Shown here one piece after another: positions 9,171-18,509 of a DNA stretch of 64,000 nucleotides. How positions within the stretch are numbered: the stretch's first letter is position 1; the number at the start of each line of letters is the position of its first letter. A program made the position numbers and the translations under genes. Source of the stretch: Thiohalospira halophila DSM 15071 (lineage in GTDB: Bacteria; Pseudomonadota; Gammaproteobacteria; Thiohalospirales; Thiohalospiraceae); the NCBI RefSeq assembly GCF_900112605.1, contig NZ_FOMJ01000001.1:750937-814936 (forward strand), written 5' to 3'. The notes beneath the pieces were generated by a model. That model made no database searches. It saw only the letters and a program-made list of their open reading frames with translations, and had not been told where the DNA came from.

Positions 9171-9773
9171 GGCCAGCTCCCGCCGCGCCTGACCGATGAC
9201 CCGCAGGGCGGAGCGCAGGAGGAAGGCGCCCAGGGCGAGCCCCACCACCAGGTCCGGCCACCCCCGGCCGGTGAGCCAGACCCCGCCGGCGGCGGCGAAG
9301 ACCGAGAGGTTGACCACGATGTCGTTGCGCGAGCACTCCCACACGGAGGACATGTTCACGTCCTCGTGGCGGTGGCGGCTGAGCAGATAGAGGCAGAGGC
9401 CGTTGGCGGCCAGGGCCAGGAGGCTGAAGAGGCCCATGACCTCGAACAGCGGCGTAGCCGGGACCGCCAGGCGGTAACCGACCTGCCCCAGTACCACCAG
9501 CGCGCCCACCAGGATCAGTACCCCCTTGACCAGCGCCACCCGCGCCTTGGCGGTGGTCCCCCGGGCCACCGCCCACAGGCTCAGGGCATAGGTCAGGGCA
9601 TCACCCAGGTTGTCCAGGCTGTCGGCCAGCAGGGCGGTGGAGCCGGCATAGAGGGCGGCGGCCAGCACGGCCGCGAACATGACGGCGTTGATGAGCAGCA
9701 CCGCCACCAGGGTCCGGCGCTGGCGCTGGGCCCCGGCGTCCAGGCTGCAGCCGTCGTCGCAGCAACCCGCCAT
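9162..9773 (-). CDS. Short cation transporter (cation-diffusion-facilitator membrane domain only)
   Basis: A 203-residue inner-membrane protein with about five or six hydrophobic segments. It matches the membrane part of CDF transporters: the LLADSLDNLGDALTYALSLWAV segment carries the metal-site DxxxD of helix 2, and a second HEDVNMSSVWECSRNDIVVN carries the D/N site of helix 5. The usual cytosolic C-terminal dimer domain is absent; the protein ends in RRELAAA. The N-terminus [12 protein letters not shown] has three clustered cysteines that could bind metal. The ATG overlaps the uvrB stop by one base, so it may be translated from the uvrB transcript. Metal specificity is unknown. Confidence 0.8.
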   Translation of the reverse strand: MAGCCDDGCSLDAGAQRQRRTLVAVLLINAVMFAAVLAAALYAGSTALLADSLDNLGDALTYALSLWAVARGTTAKARVALVKGVLILVGALVVLGQVGYRLAVPATPLFEVMGLFSLLALAANGLCLYLLSRHRHEDVNMSSVWECSRNDIVVNLSVFAAAGGVWLTGRGWPDLVVGLALGAFLLRSALRVIGQARRELAAA

Positions 9774-11794
9774 CAGCCCGCCTCCGCGATGCCCAGGCTG
9801 TTCTCCCGGATCTCCCGAATCTGGTCGCGCAGCTTCGCCGCCTCCTCGAATTCCATGTTCTGCGCCTTCTGCATCATCTCCTCCTCCAGCTCGGCCAGCT
9901 TCTTCTTGAGCTGGGCGGGGCTCAGGGACTGATACTCGGCGACCTCCTCGGCCACCCGCGCATAGCGCTTGGCATCCGCATTCTGGGCGCCGGGGTAACC
10001 GGTCTCCATGACATCGGCTACCCGTTTCTCGATGGTCCGCGGGGTGATCCCGTGGGCCTCGTTGTGGGCGATCTGCTTCTCCCGGCGGCGCTCGGTCTCG
10101 TCCATGGCCCGCTGCATGGAGCCGGTGATCTTGTCGGCGTAGAGGATGGCCTTGCCGTGGGCATTCCGGGCCGCCCGGCCGATGGTCTGGATGAGGGAGC
10201 GCTCGGCGCGCAGGAAGCCCTCCTTGTCGGCATCCAGGATGGCCACCAGGGAGACCTCCGGTATATCCAGCCCCTCGCGCAGGAGGTTGATGCCCACCAG
10301 GACGTCGAACTCTCCCAGGCGCAGGTCGCGGATGATCTCCATGCGCTCCACGGTGTCGATGTCGGAGTGCATGTAGCGGACCCTGACCCCGTGCTCGGAC
10401 AGGTAGTCGGTGAGGTCCTCGGCCATCTTCTTGGTCAGCGTGGTCACCAGCACTCGCTCCCCCGCCTCGCTGCGGATGCGCGCCTCGGAGAGCAGGTCGT
10501 CCACCTGCGGCCCCACCGGCCGCACCTCGACCTCCGGGTCCACCAGCCCCGTGGGCCGGACCACCTGCTCCACCGTCTGGCCGCTGTGCTCGCCCTCGTA
10601 GGGGCCGGGCGTGGCGGAGACGAAGATGCTCTGGGGCGAGAGCCGCTCGAACTCGTCGAACTTCAGGGGGCGGTTATCCAGGGCCGACGGCAGGCGAAAG
10701 CCGTACTCCACCAGGGTCTCCTTGCGCGCCCGGTCGCCCTTGTACATCCCCCCGATCTGGGGAATGGTCACGTGGGACTCGTCCAGGATCATGAGGGCAT
10801 CCGGCGGCAGGTAGTCCAGCAGGGTCGGCGGCGGCTCGCCGGGACCGCGCCCGGAGAGGTAGCGGGAGTAGTTCTCGATCCCGGAGCAGTAGCCCAGCTC
10901 CAGCATCATCTCGATATCGAACTTGGTCCGCTGCTCCAGGCGCTGGGCCTCCACCAGCTTGTTGGCGGAGTAGAGCTCTTCCAGCCGGTTGGCCAGCTCC
11001 TCCTTGATGTGCTCGATGGCGTCCAGGAGCTGCTCCCGGGGCGTGACGTAGTGGGTCTTGGGATAGATGGTCAGCCGCGGCACCTTGCGCAGGACCTCCC
11101 CGGTGAGGGGATCGAACCAGGCGAGGCTGTCCACCTCCTCGTCGAAGAGCTCGATGCGCGCCGCCTCGCCATCGGCATCCGCCGGGTAGATGTCGATGAC
11201 GTCGCCGCGGACGCGATAGGTCGCCCGCCGCAGCTCGGTATCGTTGCGGCTGTACTGCAGCTCCGCCAGGCGGCGCAGGATGCCGTCGCGGTCGACGATG
11301 TCGCCGCGCTCCATGTGCAGGAGCATCTGCATGTAGGACTGCGGGTCGCCCAGGCCGTAGATGGCGGAGACAGTGGCCACGATAACCGTGTCCCGGCGCT
11401 CGAACAGCGCCTTGGTGGCCGAAAGCCGCATCTGCTCGATATGGTCGTTGATGGAGGCATCCTTCTCGATGAAGGTATCCGTGGAGGGGACGTAGGCCTC
11501 CGGCTGGTAGTAGTCGTAGTAGGAGACGAAGTACTCCACCGCGTTCTTCGGAAAGAACTCCTTGAACTCGCCGTAGAGCTGGGCGGCCAGGGTCTTGTTG
11601 GGCGCCATGATGATGGTCGGCCGCTGGGTCCGGGCGATGACGTTGGCCATGGTGTAGGTCTTGCCCGAGCCGGTGACCCCCAGCAGGGTCTGGTACATCT
11701 CGCCGGCCTCGATGCCGTTGGTCAGCGCCTCGATGGCCTCCGGCTGATCGCCGGCGGGGTCGTACTCGGTGGCTAGCTGGAAGTCGCGCTGCAT
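9773..11794 (-). CDS. uvrB: Excinuclease ABC subunit B
   Basis: DNA-damage-verifying helicase-like subunit of nucleotide excision repair, working with UvrA and UvrC. The longer open frame reaches 12196, but homology starts at [24 protein letters not shown] at 11792-11794. That gives 673 residues, the family's standard length, and leaves the repeats upstream non-coding. Walker A is [14 protein letters not shown], the beta-hairpin is in [17 protein letters not shown], and helicase motifs follow. The C-terminal UVR domain ([23 protein letters not shown]) binds UvrC. The 465-base gap to divergent aspC holds two structured repeats and no gene. Confidence 0.98.
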   Translation of the reverse strand: MQRDFQLATEYDPAGDQPEAIEALTNGIEAGEMYQTLLGVTGSGKTYTMANVIARTQRPTIIMAPNKTLAAQLYGEFKEFFPKNAVEYFVSYYDYYQPEAYVPSTDTFIEKDASINDHIEQMRLSATKALFERRDTVIVATVSAIYGLGDPQSYMQMLLHMERGDIVDRDGILRRLAELQYSRNDTELRRATYRVRGDVIDIYPADADGEAARIELFDEEVDSLAWFDPLTGEVLRKVPRLTIYPKTHYVTPREQLLDAIEHIKEELANRLEELYSANKLVEAQRLEQRTKFDIEMMLELGYCSGIENYSRYLSGRGPGEPPPTLLDYLPPDALMILDESHVTIPQIGGMYKGDRARKETLVEYGFRLPSALDNRPLKFDEFERLSPQSIFVSATPGPYEGEHSGQTVEQVVRPTGLVDPEVEVRPVGPQVDDLLSEARIRSEAGERVLVTTLTKKMAEDLTDYLSEHGVRVRYMHSDIDTVERMEIIRDLRLGEFDVLVGINLLREGLDIPEVSLVAILDADKEGFLRAERSLIQTIGRAARNAHGKAILYADKITGSMQRAMDETERRREKQIAHNEAHGITPRTIEKRVADVMETGYPGAQNADAKRYARVAEEVAEYQSLSPAQLKKKLAELEEEMMQKAQNMEFEEAAKLRDQIREIRENSLGIAEAG

Positions 11795-11847
11795 GGGTAT
11801 TCGCTCGCCCGTTGGTGGTACTGGATGGGTTCGCCCTGTCACGGGCC

Positions 11848-11967
11848 GCCAGGATTTAGTCCCGGCAGGGGCTGCGGGGAGACGGCGTGAATACCTCCCT
11901 GTAGCCTCCACGGCGACATCCCTGTCGCCGAGGCTCCCCGCAACCCCTGCCGGGACCAGATCCTGGC
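11848..11967. repeat. Structured intergenic repeat, copy B
   Basis: Outer arms 11848-11880 and 11935-11967 pair over 33 positions with three mismatches. The inner hairpin is CGGCGACA (11911-11918) / TGTCGCCG (11923-11930) with a TCCC loop. The unpaired core at 11881-11910 ends GTAGCCTCCA. Orientation is the same as copy A and opposite to copy C, 55 bases away. It lies in the probable leader of uvrB. Confidence 0.85.
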
Positions 11968-12022
11968 TTCGAGTCATACCAAAGAGACCGGTTGCTCCGA
12001 AGAACGAAGCCGATGTACTGCG

Positions 12023-12131
12023 ACGGCTGCGGGAGGGGAAATACCACGGGAACCTCGGCGGCATGGATGCCGCCGTGGAGGCTACAGGGACGTATGTACG
12101 CCGTTTCCCGTGGTATCTCCCTCCCGCAGCC
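12023..12131. repeat. Structured intergenic repeat, copy C (inverted relative to B)
   Basis: Outer arms 12023-12050 and 12105-12131 pair with a one-base indel and a mismatch. The inner hairpin is CGGCGGCAT (12055-12063) / ATGCCGCCG (12066-12074). The core at 12075-12104 runs TGGAGGCTACAGGGACGT, then GTACGCCGT. This core is the reverse complement of the copy B core with few changes, while the outer stems are unrelated. Confidence 0.85.
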
Positions 12132-12210
12132 GCCCCCAGCCAATCAGCAGCATGCGGTCGAGCCCCCTCGCATACAACCCCGGGGGATTCTGCCATCGGC
12201 CCGATTCCAG

Positions 12211-12216
12211 TATATT
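12211..12216 (+). promoter_or_regulatory. Putative -10 element of aspC
   Basis: TATATT lies 44 bases before the GTG start, downstream of repeat copy C. No clear -35 hexamer. Confidence 0.3.
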
Positions 12217-12259
12217 ACGGAACGCTGACAGCACACTCCCGGACGAGACGAGGACAAGG

Positions 12260-13447
12260 GTGGACATCGAGCTTGCGGAACGGGCGCGACGGGTCAAGCC
12301 GTCGCCCACACTGGCGGTTACCGCGCGCGCCAAGGCGCTGCGCGCGGCGGGTCAGGACATCATCGGCCTCGGCGCCGGTGAGCCCGACTTCGATACGCCG
12401 GAGACCATCAAGGAGGCGGCCATCGCCGCCATTCGGGCCGGGGATACCAAGTATACCGCCGTGGATGGCACACCAGCACTCAAGGAGGCCGTGGCCGCCA
12501 AGTTCCGGCGCGACAACAACCTCGACTACGACCTCGACCAGATCCTGGTCTCGGCCGGCGGCAAGCAGAGCTTCTTCAACCTCTGCCAGGCCCTGCTGAA
12601 TCCCGGCGACGAGGTGGTCATCCCGGCCCCCTACTGGGTCTCCTACCCCGACATCGTCCGCCTGGCGGAGGGCGAGGCGCGCTTCGTGGAGACCTCCCTG
12701 GATGCGGGCTTCAAGATGACCCCCGACCAGCTGGAGGCGGCCATCACCGACCGTACTCGCCTGGTCATCATCAACAGCCCCTCCAACCCCACCGGCGTGG
12801 CCTACTCCCGGGAGGAGCTGGCCGCCCTGGGCGCGGTTCTGGAGCGCCACCCCGGGGTGCTGGTGGCTACCGACGACATCTACGAGCACATCCGCTGGGA
12901 GGCCGGGGCCTTCATTAATATCGTCAACGCCGCCCCCGCCCTCAAGGATCGGGCGGTGGTTCTCAACGGCGTCTCCAAGGCCTATTCCATGACCGGCTGG
13001 CGCATCGGCTACGCCGCCGGCCCGGCGGATCTCATCGCCGCCATGAAGACCATCCAGTCCCAGAGCACCTCCAACCCCGCCTCCATCTCCCAGGCGGCGG
13101 CGGTGGAGGCGCTCACCGGCGACCAGTCCTGCATCGAGACCATGGTCACCGCCTTCAAGCAGCGCCACGACTTCGTGGTGGACGCCCTGGGCCAGCTACC
13201 CGGTGTCCGGCCACTCCCCGGCCAGGGCGCCTTCTACTGCTTCCCGGACATGAGCGAGGCCATCCAGCGGCTGGGCCTGGCTGACGATGTCGCCTTCGCC
13301 GAACACCTGCTCACCGAGGCGGGGGTCGCCCTGGTGCCCGGCTCCGCCTTCGGTGCCCCGGGCTGCATGCGGCTCTCCTTCGCCACCAGCCTGAGCAACC
13401 TGGAACAGGCCATGGAGCGGCTCGCCGGCGTGCTGGGGAAGGGCTAG
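12260..13447 (+). CDS. aspC: Aspartate/aromatic-type class I aminotransferase
   Basis: PLP-dependent transaminase interconverting aspartate and oxaloacetate (subgroup I-gamma, prephenate/aspartate type). The open frame begins at 12110, but homology starts at the GTG (12260) reading VDIELAERARRVKPSPTLAVTARA, preceded by GAGGACAAGG. That gives 395 residues, normal for the group. The PLP lysine lies in NGVSKAYSMTGWRIGYAAGP, the substrate Arg region in CMRLSFATS, and the NSPSNPTG motif is present. Whether prephenate is also used cannot be told. Confidence 0.93.
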   Translation: MDIELAERARRVKPSPTLAVTARAKALRAAGQDIIGLGAGEPDFDTPETIKEAAIAAIRAGDTKYTAVDGTPALKEAVAAKFRRDNNLDYDLDQILVSAGGKQSFFNLCQALLNPGDEVVIPAPYWVSYPDIVRLAEGEARFVETSLDAGFKMTPDQLEAAITDRTRLVIINSPSNPTGVAYSREELAALGAVLERHPGVLVATDDIYEHIRWEAGAFINIVNAAPALKDRAVVLNGVSKAYSMTGWRIGYAAGPADLIAAMKTIQSQSTSNPASISQAAAVEALTGDQSCIETMVTAFKQRHDFVVDALGQLPGVRPLPGQGAFYCFPDMSEAIQRLGLADDVAFAEHLLTEAGVALVPGSAFGAPGCMRLSFATSLSNLEQAMERLAGVLGKG

Positions 13448-13491
13448 GCTCCGGAACGGACAGACCCGTACAGACAGAGGGAGAGGGGATC

Positions 13492-14022
13492 ATGGAAGAG
13501 CCCCGGCAGCGCAGTCACCCCGTGCACGGCTTCACCCTGGTGGAACTCATGGTGGTGCTGGCCGTCTTCACCATTCTGGCCAGTGCCGGCATACCGGCCC
13601 TCCAGTCCATGGTGGCGGACCACCGCCACGCGGCCTACGTGAACACCCTGGTCGGCCACATCCAGCGAGCCCGCACCGAGGCAGTTCGCCGCGGCCATCC
13701 CGCGACGCTCTGCCCATCGGCGGATGCGTCCACCTGCGACAACGGAGGATGGCAGGACGGCTGGCTCCTGTTTGCCGATGAAGACGGTGACGGCAGCGTG
13801 GACACTGGCGAAGACCTGCTGGCCATCGGAGAGGACCTTCCCGGCTCCCGGACGGCCTACAATCGCAACCGCCTGACCTTCCTCTACGATGGGACGACCC
13901 CCTTCAATGGCACCTTCACCTTGACCCTCTGCGATGCTTCGCAGGCCCGGGTGACCCGCCTGGTGATCAGCCGCGGGGGGCGGCTGCGCAAGGTGAACGG
14001 CACGCCGAGTAACTGCCCCTGA
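13492..14022 (+). CDS. fimT: GspH/FimT-type pseudopilin
   Basis: A 176-residue type IV-pilin-like protein. The prepilin cleavage site is HG-FTLVELMVVLAVFTILASA at residues 12-13, with Glu at mature position 5, followed by one membrane-spanning helix. The C-terminal domain resembles GspH/FimT, with a Cys near 80 in TLCPSADASTCDNGGWQDGWLLFADEDGDG. The acidic DEDGDGSVDTGEDL stretch could bind calcium. It would be processed by a prepilin peptidase and sit as a minor pseudopilin in a type IV pilus or uptake machine. No other pilus gene is nearby, so it is an orphan here. A GAGAGGGG ribosome site precedes the ATG. Confidence 0.88.
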   Translation: MEEPRQRSHPVHGFTLVELMVVLAVFTILASAGIPALQSMVADHRHAAYVNTLVGHIQRARTEAVRRGHPATLCPSADASTCDNGGWQDGWLLFADEDGDGSVDTGEDLLAIGEDLPGSRTAYNRNRLTFLYDGTTPFNGTFTLTLCDASQARVTRLVISRGGRLRKVNGTPSNCP

Positions 14023-14041
14023 GGCGGGCAGTCTCCCGCCT
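14022..14041. terminator. Hairpin between convergent genes
   Basis: AGGCGGG (14022-14028) and CCCGCCT (14035-14041) form a 7-bp stem with a 6-base loop, between the ends of the pseudopilin gene and the minus-strand Rossmann gene. No T-run on either side. Confidence 0.45.
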
Positions 14042-14417
14042 AGTAACCCCCGGCGGCGTGGACCTCCGGCAAGTCTTCCCCTGTTTCCATCAGCGTCCAC
14101 ATCAGCCGGGCGATGCTCTCGGGCGCGATCACCGTATGCCGATTGCCGGCGGCGGCGAGCTTCTCCCTGAGCTGCTGGCGCACATCAGGGCTGCCGGTGA
14201 GATCGAAGATGACGTCCACTCCGCTGCCCTCGGCAACGATGTCGTCGATGGTCCCCGTGGGCAACCCGGCCTCCTCGGCCATCTTCAGACCGTCGGTCTT
14301 CGAGAGCTGGGCCACCCGGACGATGTTCACGCCCTCTTCCCGCCGGGCCAGCATCCGTTGCAGGAAGACCGTACCGACCCGCCCCAGACCGACAATGGCG
14401 ATGTTGTGTTCCGTCAT
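14040..14417 (-). CDS. Small NAD(P)-binding Rossmann-fold protein
   Basis: 125 residues from the ATG at 14415-14417, chosen because AAAAAGGAGGAGTC lies just upstream; the open frame extends 30 codons further without homology. The N-terminus IAIVGLGRVGTVFLQRML is a dinucleotide-binding GxGxxG fold. FDLTGSPDVRQQLREKL resembles the nucleotide-binding half of homoserine- or semialdehyde-dehydrogenase-like proteins. The catalytic half of such enzymes is absent, so this is a stand-alone nucleotide-binding domain or the remains of a larger enzyme. Function unknown. Confidence 0.7.
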   Translation of the reverse strand: MTEHNIAIVGLGRVGTVFLQRMLARREEGVNIVRVAQLSKTDGLKMAEEAGLPTGTIDDIVAEGSGVDVIFDLTGSPDVRQQLREKLAAAGNRHTVIAPESIARLMWTLMETGEDLPEVHAAGGY

Positions 14418-14599
14418 GACTCCTCCTTTTTGGTTTACTTCCCGGCCGAGTCTGTTCACAAATTGCACGACTTTCCATGACTCCAGACAACTTTTAACTG
14501 GTGTCACACCCTGCCGGGCTTTGGCATAAGCGGTTGCCGCGGTACCAAGGTCCGGACTACCCTGTCACCAATCACTGACCGACCAAAGGGAATTAACCC

Positions 14600-16219
14600 G
14601 TGCTCATCAAACCCACGATTGGCCGCAAACTCGCCCTGGCCTTCGGCTCCATCACCCTCGTGCTCATCCTGGTCGGTATCGTCGCCTGGGCCACCCTGGG
14701 GACCATGGACCGGAAGCAGGGACACGCCAATGAACTCCTGGACCAGACCCTCTTCCAGGCGGAGAAGGAGATCGACCACCTGGCCTGGAGCAATGAGCTG
14801 GCGAATTCCCTGATCCGCCGCGAACCCTTCTCCGGCGAACTGGACCCGGAACAGTGCGCATTCGGCCAGTGGTACCAGGATTTCGCAGAATCCGACCTCT
14901 ACGCGCGGCTGCCGGATGCCTACCACGGGCACTTCGAGGCACTGAACGCCCCCCACCGCGCTCTCCACAACTCGGCGCGGGAGATCAGGGACCTCGAACA
15001 GGCCGGGCGTTACGTGGAGGCGGAATCGGTCTATACCGAGGAAACCCAGAAGCATCTGGGCGAGCTCCGCGGCACCTTCGGCGAACTGCAGAAAGTCCTC
15101 CTGGAAGAGGAGAAGGCTGCGGTCGCCTCGGCCAACGAGCAGGCGAACACCGCGCGCCAGGTCATCCTCGGCGGGATCCTGCTGGCCGCCCTCCTGGCCG
15201 CCGGCCTCACGGTCCTCATGACCCGCCAGGTCACTACCCCCGTGTACGCCCTGCGCACCAAGCTCGACCACCTGGCCGACGGCCACCTGGACACCGACCC
15301 GGTGGAGGTCAAGACCCACGACGAGATGGCCGAGGCGGCCCGGGCGGTTAACACCATGGAGGCGAGCTTCCGCCAGCTGGTGGGCAGCGTGCTGGAATCG
15401 GTCCAGCAGCTGGTCCAGTCCACCCGCCGACTGTCCGATCTCTCCCACGAAACGCTGGAGAGCGTGGAGGAACAGCGTAACGAGACCGATCAGGTGGCCA
15501 CGGCCACCAACGAGATGGCCTCCACCGCCGAGGAGATCGCCCGCAACGCCAACCAGGCCTCGGATGCCGGCCAGGAGGTCACCCAGAGTGCCCGCAATGG
15601 GGCCTCCCAGGCGGGGGATACGCGCCAGGCCATCGAGGAGCTCAACCGCGCCATTGGCGATGCCGCGGAGCGAATCCGGAACGTGGAGAGCGAGAGCGAG
15701 GCCATCGGGTCGGTCATCGACACCATCAACGAGATCGCCGGCCAGACCAATCTCCTGGCCCTGAATGCCGCCATCGAGGCCGCCCGCGCCGGGGAATCCG
15801 GTCGCGGCTTCTCGGTCGTGGCCGAAGAGGTCCGCAACCTCGCCAACCGTACCCAGGAATCCACCGGCGACATCCAGCAGAAGATCGAGGGGCTCCAGCA
15901 GGGCGTCCAGTCGGCCGTCTCCACCATGGAGAACGCCACCGAGCAGGCCACCCGCGGGCGCGACCTCACCGGCGAGACCACCGAGGCCCTGCAGTCCATC
16001 GCCTCGCGCATCGACGAGATCGAGGCGATGTTCTCCCAGATCGCCACGGCCACCGAGGAGCAGACCAGCGTGGCCGAAGAGATGAACCAGAACGTCACCC
16101 GGATCAACGACCGCGCCAGCACCAACGACAACAAGGCGCGGGAGGTGGAGGAGGTCAGCAAGCGGCTCGCCGAACTCACCCACTCGGTGCAGGAGCAGCT
16201 CAACCACTTCCGGTTCTAG
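14600..16219 (+). CDS. Methyl-accepting chemotaxis protein with periplasmic CZB zinc-binding domain
   Basis: A 539-residue chemoreceptor; GTG start preceded by AAAGGGA. Transmembrane helix 1 spans about 11-33 and helix 2 about 188-207. Between them lies a full CZB signature: His60 and Trp63 (HLAW), Cys86 in CAFGQW, and His119/His123 in HRALH, with spacings of 22 and 27 that fit the family rule. A HAMP domain follows (about 208-262), then the signalling helices with the hairpin tip [21 protein letters not shown] near residue 383. CZB domains bind zinc and are often cytosolic; here the topology puts it outside. The next gene is a ZupT-like zinc importer. It would signal through CheW/CheA. No C-terminal CheR/CheB pentapeptide is seen. 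Confidence 0.93.
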   Translation: MLIKPTIGRKLALAFGSITLVLILVGIVAWATLGTMDRKQGHANELLDQTLFQAEKEIDHLAWSNELANSLIRREPFSGELDPEQCAFGQWYQDFAESDLYARLPDAYHGHFEALNAPHRALHNSAREIRDLEQAGRYVEAESVYTEETQKHLGELRGTFGELQKVLLEEEKAAVASANEQANTARQVILGGILLAALLAAGLTVLMTRQVTTPVYALRTKLDHLADGHLDTDPVEVKTHDEMAEAARAVNTMEASFRQLVGSVLESVQQLVQSTRRLSDLSHETLESVEEQRNETDQVATATNEMASTAEEIARNANQASDAGQEVTQSARNGASQAGDTRQAIEELNRAIGDAAERIRNVESESEAIGSVIDTINEIAGQTNLLALNAAIEAARAGESGRGFSVVAEEVRNLANRTQESTGDIQQKIEGLQQGVQSAVSTMENATEQATRGRDLTGETTEALQSIASRIDEIEAMFSQIATATEEQTSVAEEMNQNVTRINDRASTNDNKAREVEEVSKRLAELTHSVQEQLNHFRF

Positions 16220-16246
16220 CCGGGACGGGACAGCCGGGAACGCGGG

Positions 16247-17026
16247 ATGGAATCCGCAGCGGTCACCGCCCTCGCCCTCACCACCGTGGCCGGCCTTGCG
16301 ACCGGCCTGGGCGGGGTGGCCGCCCTCTTCATCCGCCGGGATCAGCACGCCTTCCTGGCGGTGAGTCTGGGCCTCTCGGCCGGCGTAATGATCTACATCT
16401 CCTTCGTGGAACTCTACGCCGATGCGGTGGAGTACATCGGTGGTGAGAACGGCGAATGGATCGCGACAACCGCCTTCCTGCTGGGCATGGTGGCCACCGC
16501 GATCATCGACGGCCTGGTCCCCGAGGGCGAGAATCCCCACCAGGCACGCAGCCTGGAGAGCATCCGCGAGGATCCGCGACTCCTCCGGCTGGGCACACTG
16601 GCCGCCCTGGCCATCACCCTGCACAACTTCCCCGAAGGGATGGCCACCTTCATCGCCGCCCTGACCGATCCGGTAGTAGGCAGTTCAGTCGCCCTGGCAG
16701 TAGGCCTGCACAACATCCCGGAGGGGATCGCCGTCGCCATTCCCCTCTTCTACGCCACAGCCCGGCGGGGTCGGGCCGTGGGGCTCGCCTTCCTCTCCGG
16801 CCTCGCCGAGCCTCTGGGCGCCCTGGCCGCCTTCCTGGTCCTGCGCCCCTTCCTGGATGACGCCCTGATGGGGATCGTCTTTGCGGCCGTGGCCGGGATC
16901 ATGGTCTTCGTCTCCCTGGACCAGCTGGTACCCAATGCCAAGCTCTACGGCCGGGGCCATCAGTCGGTCTACGGACTCGTGGGCGGCATGGCCCTCATGG
17001 CGACACTGCTCAACCTGGCAGGCTGA
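16247..17026 (+). CDS. zupT: ZIP-family zinc transporter
   Basis: A 259-residue inner-membrane importer of zinc and other divalent metals with about eight hydrophobic segments. The ZIP metal-site helices are clear: ITLHNFPEGMATF (helix 4) and AVGLHNIPEGIAVAIPL (helix 5), each with HNxPEG. It begins 27 bases after the CZB chemoreceptor gene on the same strand, suggesting co-transcription of a zinc-responsive sensor with a zinc transporter. Length and motifs are standard for ZupT. Confidence 0.93.
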   Translation: MESAAVTALALTTVAGLATGLGGVAALFIRRDQHAFLAVSLGLSAGVMIYISFVELYADAVEYIGGENGEWIATTAFLLGMVATAIIDGLVPEGENPHQARSLESIREDPRLLRLGTLAALAITLHNFPEGMATFIAALTDPVVGSSVALAVGLHNIPEGIAVAIPLFYATARRGRAVGLAFLSGLAEPLGALAAFLVLRPFLDDALMGIVFAAVAGIMVFVSLDQLVPNAKLYGRGHQSVYGLVGGMALMATLLNLAG

Positions 17027-17075
17027 GCTTCCCCGAATGAGCCGGGCCCGCCTATACCGGCCCCCGGCCCTGACG

Positions 17076-17081
17076 TACAAT
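17076..17081 (+). promoter_or_regulatory. Putative -10 element of ugd
   Basis: TACAAT, 39 bases before the ugd ATG. The surrounding TACAATGCG is repeated before the epimerase gene at 19704. The -35 region is not recognisable. Confidence 0.3.
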
Positions 17082-17120
17082 GCGCCCCTTTGAAACGGGG
17101 TCTTCCAGGGAGCGAACGGC

Positions 17121-18479
17121 ATGAACGTGACGATCTTCGGCTCGGGCTACGTGGGGCTGGTTACCGGTACCTGTCTCGCCGAGATGGGCAACGACGTGGT
17201 CTGCGTGGATGTGGACCAGCGCAAGATCGAGATGCTCGAGCGCGGCGAGATCCCCATCTACGAGCCGGGCCTGGAGTCCATGGTCCACGAGAACACCGCC
17301 GCCGGTCGCCTGCGCTTCACCACCGACATCGCCGACGGCGTGGCCCACGGCCTGTTCCAGTTCATCGCCGTGGGGACCCCGCCGGACGAGGACGGCTCCG
17401 CCGACCTCCAGTACGTCCTAGCCGTCGCCCGCTCCGTGGGTGAGCACATGGACGACTACAAGGTCATCATCGACAAGTCCACGGTGCCGGTGGGCACCGC
17501 CGACCGGGTGCGCGAGGCGGTCTCGGAGACCCTGACCCGCCGCGGCGCCGAGCTGGAGTTCGACGTGGTCTCCAACCCCGAATTCCTCAAGGAGGGGGCG
17601 GCCATCGACGACTTCATGAAGCCGGACCGGGTCATCGTCGGCACCGACAACCCCCGGACCACCGAGCTCCTGCGCGCCCTCTACGCCCCCTTCAACCGCA
17701 ACCACGACCGGCTCATCGCCATGGACATCCGCTCGGCGGAGCTGACCAAGTACGCCGCCAACGCCATGCTGGCGACCAAGATCAGCTTCATGAACGAGCT
17801 CTCCAACCTGGCGGACCGGCTGGGCGCCGACATCGAGGCGGTGCGCAACGGCATCGGCTCCGACCCGCGCATCGGCTACTCCTTCATCTATCCCGGGGCC
17901 GGCTACGGCGGCTCCTGCTTCCCCAAGGACGTCAAGGCGCTGGAGCGCACTGCCCGGGACGTGGGCTACGAGGCCGAGCTGCTGAGCGCCGTGGAGGCGG
18001 TGAACGACCGCCAGAAGTCGGTCCTCTTCAACAAGCTCCACGCCCACTTCGGCGGCGCGCTGGCCGGCAGGACCATCGCCCTCTGGGGGCTGGCCTTCAA
18101 GCCCAACACTGATGACATGCGGGAGGCCCCGGCGCGGGTCCTGATGGAGTCGCTGTGGCAGGCCGGCGCCCGGGTGCGGGCCTTCGACCCCGAGGCCATG
18201 GAGGAGACCCACCGGATCTACGGCGAGCGCGACGACCTGGCACTGGTGGAGGGGCCGGAGGCGGCCCTGGAGGGGGCCGATGCCCTGGTGGTCATCACCG
18301 AGTGGCACCCCTTCCGCAGCCCCGACTTCGCCCTGGTGAAGGAGCGGCTGAAGCAGCCGGTGGTCTTCGACGGCCGCAACATCTACGACCCCGCCTACAT
18401 GGCCGGCCAGGGCTTCACCTACTACGCCATCGGCCGGCCGCCGGTGGGGGACGCCGTGGCCGACCGGCGCGCCGACTGA
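17121..18479 (+). CDS. ugd: UDP-glucose 6-dehydrogenase
   Basis: NAD-dependent two-step oxidation of UDP-glucose to UDP-glucuronate, a precursor of acidic surface polysaccharides. It has 452 residues. The N-terminal Rossmann motif is [12 protein letters not shown], the catalytic cysteine lies in [13 protein letters not shown] (about residue 260), and the central [20 protein letters not shown] and C-terminal UDP-binding domain are complete. Preceded by CAGGGAGCG. The UDP-sugar epimerase 1.3 kb downstream would use its product, so the two probably feed one surface polymer, although they are separated by the convergent pseI. Confidence 0.96.
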   Translation: MNVTIFGSGYVGLVTGTCLAEMGNDVVCVDVDQRKIEMLERGEIPIYEPGLESMVHENTAAGRLRFTTDIADGVAHGLFQFIAVGTPPDEDGSADLQYVLAVARSVGEHMDDYKVIIDKSTVPVGTADRVREAVSETLTRRGAELEFDVVSNPEFLKEGAAIDDFMKPDRVIVGTDNPRTTELLRALYAPFNRNHDRLIAMDIRSAELTKYAANAMLATKISFMNELSNLADRLGADIEAVRNGIGSDPRIGYSFIYPGAGYGGSCFPKDVKALERTARDVGYEAELLSAVEAVNDRQKSVLFNKLHAHFGGALAGRTIALWGLAFKPNTDDMREAPARVLMESLWQAGARVRAFDPEAMEETHRIYGERDDLALVEGPEAALEGADALVVITEWHPFRSPDFALVKERLKQPVVFDGRNIYDPAYMAGQGFTYYAIGRPPVGDAVADRRAD

Positions 18480-18504
18480 GGCCCGTCGGGCCGGGAGTCT
18501 CCCG
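18480..18504. terminator. Two short hairpins between convergent ugd and pseI
   Basis: GGCCCG..CGGGCC at 18480-18492 and CGGGAG..CTCCCG at 18492-18504 sit in the 30-base gap between the two stops. The position suits a bidirectional terminator; loops are very short and no T-run is present. Confidence 0.35.
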
Positions 18505-18509
18505 AGTCG

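Noticed and set aside
11794..12196. 134-codon N-terminal extension of uvrB.
   Set aside because: It translates the two structured repeats; the 673-residue form starting at 11794 matches the family exactly.
13492..14022. Pseudopilin gene as part of a type IV pilus or type II secretion cluster.
   Set aside because: No other pilin, ATPase or secretin gene lies nearby; it stands alone in this window.
14530..14550. Sigma-54-like TGGCATAAGCGGTTGCC before the chemoreceptor gene.
   Set aside because: GG and GC are eleven rather than ten bases apart; spacing is strict for sigma-54.
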